From contig NBAZ01000021.1 in assembly GCA_002794735.1 (NCBI GenBank), forward strand, positions 248,001-312,000: a stretch of 64,000 bases of DNA, written 5' to 3'. The position numbers and the translations under genes are program-made. The stretch is from Pyrrhoderma lamaoense. Taxonomy: Eukaryota; Basidiomycota; Agaricomycetes; Hymenochaetales; Hymenochaetaceae. The notes under the pieces were generated by a model. That model was not told the DNA's origin and did not search any database. It saw only the letters and a list, made by a program, of their open reading frames with translations. Below, piece by piece: positions 58,146 through 64,000 of this stretch (positions within the stretch are counted from its first letter, which is position 1; the number at the start of each line of letters is the position of its first letter).

Positions 58146-59891
58146 CATTTTAGAGTAGGGTTGATGGGTTACTTGGTGTATGTCCAGGAGTGAATTAAGC
58201 GAACCTTGATCTGATGGTATGTATGAGTTGGGAAACTTCAATGCGAGTTGGGCATGCTGTACCCTAATGACGTATTACAAATCACAGTCGTTGCATCAGA
58301 GTGGGTGGCCTTGCTTTAATATAGTTTAAGAGCGTTATATCCCTGATGTAGCGTTTGTATGCAAGATTGGATCTCTTCGTTTTCAAGTTTTGATGTAATG
58401 ACAACAGGATGCATAGATCAAATACTTATCTTTGAAATCCTATTAAAATTCTCTATGAAAAAATGAAACTTTTGGTTCATGTTGATAATAAGACTCAGAG
58501 TACGAACAACTGTAAACCTGATCAAGAACGTGTCCAGAAGTGAAAAAAAATCAGCGCTTGTTCTTGAGATAGAATATAAGAATGTGGCCAAAAATACTTG
58601 ACCCTTGATGATGAGACGAATTATTCGAAGTTCAATGTAAAGAGGAGGAAGACGGGCCGGGTTTTGCATAAACTTCAGCTTCTTTATTGATTCGAACGAC
58701 CAAAGATAAATTCGAAGTCTAGGCCGAGGGGGAGAGCAGATTAAGAGATAATCGAGAAAAAGAGAAGAAAGGACTGAGTTATTTAGATATCCCACAGATG
58801 CCGGTGTGAAGTAGGCTATTGAGATATTTGCTATAATCTGCTATTCTCCAATTCCTAACATGTCGGATAAATGATTTGAATATGTGATTGCGAGGATCCT
58901 TGCTTGCAGGAAAGGAATGCTTTGTACTGCTTTAAGCCTTGTGCTATGATGATAGTAATGAAAGGAAAGATTTGCGTATATTGATGAAAGGGAGGATGAC
59001 GAAAGGAAGCATTGAGGAGTGAATTGTGAAAGGAAGGAAACGGATCGGGTGGACGTTTTTTCTCAACCCGCGTCAGAGCGTTAACGGAGACCATGCGAAT
59101 GAGTTATAGAGGGCAACGAGGTACGAAGGAAGCCACAGAAGCCAAAATGGGGTGCATTACGACAGTTGTTTGTACCCATTGCAGTATTGCGCACGGGTTA
59201 GTAGCAAGGTGATGTATAGTAGATAGTACAGAATCAGGAGATGACTGAAACGAGTATCACGAAGAGATGGCCTCGGAGCTGACCTACTGCAAGTCCAGGA
59301 TCTACAGCCAGTTATGGGTGAAAAAGTGTGTGCGTCACCTTTTTACCTTCAGTTATATGGCCGAGGATGAGGTGGCATATCAATTCCGATTCCGATGCCG
59401 GAATTAGAGAGTTGTTAAGATGTCTATAAATGGTAACACGATTTAAAGAAATTCTATTCAACATTACATGTAATTGTTACTGTAACGATGTGTATCCAGG
59501 ATGGCTAACGTAGAAGCCAAGACTAGACTAGAGACTAGAAGCGAGCAACTAGAGGTTGCAAACGGTGACTCCCTCGTAAAAAATTTAGGGACAACCCCTA
59601 CGTTTCTCTCTATCCGTTCGCTTACAAGTCGACCAGAAACCCCATATTTACCAAAGTAAAAGGGTGGCTAACCCTAATAACCCCAATGAAACGTGTGTGG
59701 AACTCGAACGATGAAGCGGGGCGAGCCAATGAGAAAACGGGATTTGCGGAATAAGAATGATGGTACGACCCCCCGATATAGTTTCCCTGTCACGCCCCCA
59801 AAGAATCCCCTTGGTTATTTAGTCATATTATTACATTTTTACTTTGTACATGTTCTCATCTAAAATGTAATCTTCAATCTATTCCCTTCTC
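58146..59891. other. Intergenic, nothing recognised
   Basis: Frames at 58.4-58.8 and 58.86-59.09 kb (-) show no motif. The final stretch is the promoter of the gene at 59993. Confidence 0.5.
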
Positions 59892-59950
59892 AATATATAA
59901 CATCCCCCTCCCTCTCCGACGGACGGCCGCTTTCCTCCCTTCTCTCATAC
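59892..59950 (+). promoter_or_regulatory. TATA box and C/T-rich leader
   Basis: AATATATAA at 59892-59900 is followed by a C/T-rich stretch (CATCCCCCTCCCTCTCC), ~95 bases before ATG 59993. TATA plus pyrimidine tract is typical of strongly expressed fungal genes. Confidence 0.55.
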
Positions 59951-59992
59951 ACAAGCTTGTCTCTGCTCTCATCCTCCTCAAAGCCTATCAGC

Positions 59993-60361
59993 ATGTCTCT
60001 CTTCGCTCGTCGCGTCATCTCTACTACTCAGCGTGCTGTCGCACAGTCACAACGACGGGCTTTCCATACTCCATTCGCCGTTCTCTCAAGAGCTGCTTCT
60101 CCCGAGACCGTGTCCAGCTCTGCGTCGTTCTCACAGCAACAAGAGCAACTCTCGAGCGCGTACACTAAGCAGGCTTCTCCTGTTGAAGAGTCTATCAATG
60201 CGTCGAGTAATGCGACTTCATATGCTGCAGGAGCTGCTGATTCCCTGCCGAGGATACACATCGTGAGCGGTGACGCGCATCCTACCTACTCTAGAGGTCC
60301 TGCACCGGAGGTTTTAGAATCCGTACCAATTGGCGCTTACGCCGTCAGTGAACCGTTTTAG
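59993..60361 (+). CDS. Small mitochondrial-targeted protein of unknown function
   Basis: Single-exon frame of 122 residues from ATG 59993 to TAG. The N-terminus MSLFARRVISTTQRAVAQSQ is an amphipathic Arg/Ser-rich presequence, with RRAFHTPF as a likely processing region. The middle is Ser/Gln/Ala-rich, and the C-terminus APEVLESVPIGAYAVSEPF resembles the conserved P-x-G-A-Y-x-x-S-x-P-F/Y ending I associate with small uncharacterised basidiomycete mitochondrial proteins. The longer open frame upstream begins at TTG and is not needed. TATA and C/T leader sit directly upstream, suggesting strong expression. Confidence 0.7.
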   Translation: MSLFARRVISTTQRAVAQSQRRAFHTPFAVLSRAASPETVSSSASFSQQQEQLSSAYTKQASPVEESINASSNATSYAAGAADSLPRIHIVSGDAHPTYSRGPAPEVLESVPIGAYAVSEPF

Positions 60362-62955
60362 GTTCAGAGTAATCCTGTTGAAGCTTGTGTAAGGTATGCA
60401 TTCCTTGTTTCGTTATCAGCCTTGAATGCGTTTCTAAATTTTGTTGCGTTTATAAATACAATAGATGATTTAGAAATGGACCGCCCATGCGTAAAGCCTT
60501 TAAACGCATAACGTTATGCCATTGTGCTTGTGCGACCTCAGTTCCATGATTCTTGCTATTCAGTTTCTCTATGTTGTTCTTATCGCTTTTCTCCTTCATT
60601 CTCATCATGCGGCTGTAGTCGATGATGTTTCAGCCACCCACTCTCCCATTGCATCCGTTTGATCATTGCGTGTGTTTTATATGATCTGTGTACAGTATAA
60701 CATTTCTATCCTCCATCCCCTTTTTTCATTCTTATCTTGTTCAGAACTCGTTGTCTCTCATAAACTGATATGTGCTCATGACTCTTTTCTTTCTTTTTTC
60801 TTCCTTCTTCCTTTCACTATCTTGTCTCCCAGAAATATATAGATAATCGAGATCGGAAATGCGCTTTTTTTTTCGTAGTAAGAAATAATTGGCCGTCGAA
60901 CATATATACTTCTTGTACAAATATATCGAATATCAAAATAGACTTTGAACAAAACTCTATCGAATCATGATTGATCTCATCATATTTCTCTTCCGATTAC
61001 TCCCCACTTTGTTCCATTTGACGTTGACGTGAAGCATTGATGGTTGTAAAGGCCTGAGGTGGGCGTTCTGTTATCTGTTTAAGTCGATGAACTGTATCAT
61101 TAATGCTTTGACTTATGATTTACTGTTTGATGTAATGTTGTTGATCTACCTCTTCTACCCCTATACGTCATCTCTGCCTACTTATCACCTAGAACTAGAA
61201 AGCGGTGCATGCCGTGCTGAAATATCAGTTTTTTAAAATCATAATTATGGAACACAGCGGATTATGTGCTAATACACGTGAGTTTAGTTACTTTTTTTTC
61301 TTTCTTCTTTCTTTCTTACGAGTTACAGACGACATTATTATTATTATTGTTGTTGTTGTTACTTTGCATTGAGTTTACTTCATTGGGAGGTTTTGTGTAT
61401 TCTATACAATGCTTATCGTTTACCTTGTTATTCGATGTTTGTGTGTTATGGCTTGGAAGGTAAGGTCTGACGTCATGGTTCGCTGAGTCCCGCGGCTACA
61501 CACGTTTGTATACTCTTTTATCTTTATTTGGTAAGGGTCAATGCACTTTGCACTCGCTCAGCCCTTCGTTTATTTAATTGCGACTAACGTGTTAAGTTTT
61601 TGAGTGGCTGTAGAATGGTTGAGAGGAGGGGTGTTACATGTTATTTTATGGAAACTCGCTTTGGAAAGATTAATATTGTTTTCTTTTTTTTTTTTTTTTG
61701 CAACTGGAGTTCCTTTTTCTTGTTTTCCTGATTTATTTTATTTCAATACCGCTTGATTAGTGGATGATTGAAAAAGAAGGTAGTAAACTCTATCGTTCCT
61801 CTTTTTTTTTAAAAAAAAAAAACGTTTTACAGTTATGTCAGTATTTATTCCCTCCTCCCCTCTTTCTGAGATGTAACGTGTTTTGATGAACGATCAAAGT
61901 CAAATTCGTAACCCTGTTTTTTCTATTTTGTTCCCCCCCCCCTCTAGATCTGGGATTTTTCGACAACTTTGTGTGCCAACCACATAACTTGCAGGTGGTG
62001 ACATCACGACCTTTTCCTCCCCAGGCCGTAAACCACACTCTTTGATCTGGCTTACTAAATTAGTTCACATCCTCTTTTTTTCATAATGGATTTATGAATA
62101 CCGATAACGAATGAACGAACGAGTGTGAAGGGGGAGTTTGGAGGATGATGTGGAGGAACTGGCGATTCTACAGTTTGAGTGCTTTCGTGATGAAGGAAAG
62201 TATGATTACTTCATAACCCTGGATGGTCTCTACAAAAAAAGTGGATGCGATGGCTCAGAAGGTGTAGCCTTTTTGAGTATGACTCGTTACTGTTGGATTT
62301 TTAACGTTTTTAGCTTTGTTGAACGTGAAGAGTGGAGAGTTCTTGAATGTAGCGGCAAGTATGAGACGCATATAACCGATGTATGCTTGTTGTAACTTTT
62401 CCGTCGAGGTAGATTGAACGAGATTTGTCTCAAATGCTGGTGATCAGATTGGAATTTTGATATATTTTGTGTACTTGGAATGTCCCGAGTTGATAGTTAG
62501 AATGAAATGGTGCCTTCTCGCCAGGTGCAAAAAAGTTGCCCGGTCAGGGATAAGCTGAGGTAAAGGAAAAGAAGTGAGATTTGACTAGTTAATCTGAAAT
62601 ACTTCTCAGTCCTTGACGAGTCTGAAGCAAGATATTTATCATCTCATTGTAATAATTGTCGTCGTAGATACATGCAGAAGTAAATAGGCTCGGTATATTG
62701 AATTAAGATACATATAGCAATGGGGGATGGCAGAGGTTTGTCTTGGATTCTTGAAAGCGGGGTAAAAGAATATCGTAGGGGGGACAGCAAAGCTGGTGTA
62801 TTGAATACGAGAAGAAAAAATTAATCCTTTTGCATGCATTATAGTCAGAATTTCTTTTGAGAGAACTTTGCGTTAGTAAATTCTAGGTGCTCATTCTCCC
62901 CAAATTGATTAATTCTTTCAATTTTTGAGTAGAGCCAAGAAGCCGTAACAACATT
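60362..62955. other. Intergenic, T-rich, no supported gene
   Basis: Contains T-runs near 61.68 and 61.80 kb and an ATT/GTT trinucleotide run near 61.34 kb. The frame at 62138-62395 starts at TTG and has no motif. The 3' end of the transporter gene converges from the right. Confidence 0.5.
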
Positions 62956-64000
62956 TTAGTCTCGTTCTTGATCTTCTCGTTCTTCGTTGCGGCCTGCTAT
63001 TAAATCATCTACAGCGTTTTGCTTGTCGCTGAGGTACCAGTTTGGCATGAAGAGAGAAAGAACAATGGGGACCGCAGCAGTGACGATTCCAGCAATAACC
63101 ATGTTTTTCATAGTGTCATCATATGCTTTTATTATGTGAACTAGTTAGCCTAGATTTACTTCACAAGGTTTGAAGTAAGAAGCTTACCTTGAATCACTCC
63201 AATTCTGATCGGGTCATCTCTATCATATGACAAGACGTCTGTCACACTACTGTAAAGCTCCTCACGTAGCGTTTCGTTCACCTGGGGTAAGTACTTCGCC
63301 AGATTGTCCGGCATAGTATTCGACCAGATTGCCCCTGCTACCGCACTTCCTACAGCACCACCAATCTCTGTGAGTAAGAGAACAACAGCTGTAACTATAG
63401 CTACATCCGCGTGTGGGACGGAAGCTTGAGCTCCGACTTGCATTGCAACTGACGTGAATCCACCACCGAGACCCTGAAGGATTTGTGTCCATACAATTTC
63501 AACGGTGCTGCCATTTGCACCACGAGAGTGCAGCATCAATCCGCATCCACTAGACATTAAAAGTTAGCACTGACGGGGAGTAAGCGAAGAAAATTATAGA
63601 ACATACACAAGACGAATGACTAAACCAACGACTAGCCAGGGTTTGTAGTATCGGACGTAGTACATGAGACCTCCAGCTGTGATACCAAATATTGTCAAGG
63701 CAATTGTCTGGGTCTGCATGAAGTATGTTGCATCGAGTGTAGACCAAGGTTTGACGACAAGAACGAAACTGTATAGATATACGTATGTAAGATAGTAAGA
63801 GAACTACGTGTTTGATTCAGTCAGTATAGTAAGTAAAAATCGTGATACTGGGTACACTCACGAAATCAAAGAAACCAATCCAAGATGCGAGTACAACTGA
63901 GCGATTACGAAGCAAGCGAGGAGCGATAACAGGGCGACTAGCAAATATAGGATCCCAGACAGCAAACATGACTAGGATGACAAAGCCAACAACAATCATA
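62956..64000 (-). CDS. Siderophore-iron transporter-like MFS protein (5' part outside window)
   Basis: At least four exons are visible: 63862 to the window edge, ~63607-63803, ~63187-63552 and 62956-63124. The visible part covers the C-terminal half of a 14-TM MFS permease: WDPIFASRPVIAPRLLRNRS, VVLASWIGFFDF, YLTYVYLYSFVLVVKPWST, FMQTQTIALTIFGITAGGLM, ILQGLGGGFTSVAMQVGAQA, VTAVVLLLTEIGGAVGSAVA, then AYDDTMKNMVIAGI and a charged tail ending NEERQDQERD. LQGLGGG followed by QV.AQASVPHADVA and IGGAVGSA is typical of fungal SIT1/ARN/MirB-type siderophore transporters, which take up ferric siderophores at the plasma membrane. All visible splice junctions keep the frame. Confidence 0.85.

Overview
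The window looks like nuclear DNA of a basidiomycete fungus, most likely Agaricomycotina. Protein genes are cut by many short introns (about 35-100 bases, GT..AG). Several proteins belong to families I know mainly from Agaricomycotina: DUF6533 and DUF6534 multi-pass membrane proteins, a DUF6593 protein and a RRGD-type fucosyltransferase-like enzyme. A tRNA-Lys(CUU) with a 28-base intron also fits a nuclear locus. I do not name a species.

Layout. 0.7-11.9 kb: four diverged paralogs of a family I do not recognise (here the WLKEP family), with a DUF6533 protein (2.7-4.3 kb, minus) and a small acidic orphan among them. 12.3-13.4 kb: one dispersed copy of a non-coding repeat. 13.4-20.2 kb: a microsatellite-rich block around one conserved gene, a HAD-family phosphatase (14.9-16.2 kb, minus). 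20.2-25.0 kb: a tandem A-B-A-B array of the same repeat, with the B part inverted relative to the 12.3-kb copy. 25.6-45.5 kb: a basic Ser/Arg-rich orphan, a second DUF6533 gene, mitochondrial HSP10 with a heat-shock element, a DUF6534 gene, a DHA1 drug/polyamine-type MFS transporter, a DUF6593 gene, a secreted GH16 glucanase and a second DUF6534 gene. 46.1-54.2 kb: a thioesterase-like protein, a fucosyltransferase-like type II membrane protein and a long SKT5/Chs4-like Sel1-repeat protein ending in a CaaX box. 56-58 kb: broken orphan reading frames around a tRNA-Lys. 60 kb: a small mitochondrial-targeted protein. 63-64 kb: the 3' part of a siderophore-transporter-like MFS gene, cut by the window edge.

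How the genes relate. Conserved single genes (HSP10, phosphatase, thioesterase, SKT5-like, tRNA) alternate with accessory material: orphan paralogs, repeat array and lineage-restricted membrane proteins. GH16, the SKT5-like protein and the fucosyltransferase-like enzyme would act on or near the cell wall. No operon-like or biosynthetic cluster logic is visible.

Caution. Many conserved genes are interrupted by a shift that one extra base would repair, usually beside a repeated base (two places in the phosphatase, one each in MFS, GH16 and the glycosyltransferase, several in SKT5-like, at least one in WLKEP members 3/4). This looks more like homopolymer-contraction error in the assembly than gene decay, and the coordinates of those genes should be read as spans. 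Exon boundaries were inferred by eye.
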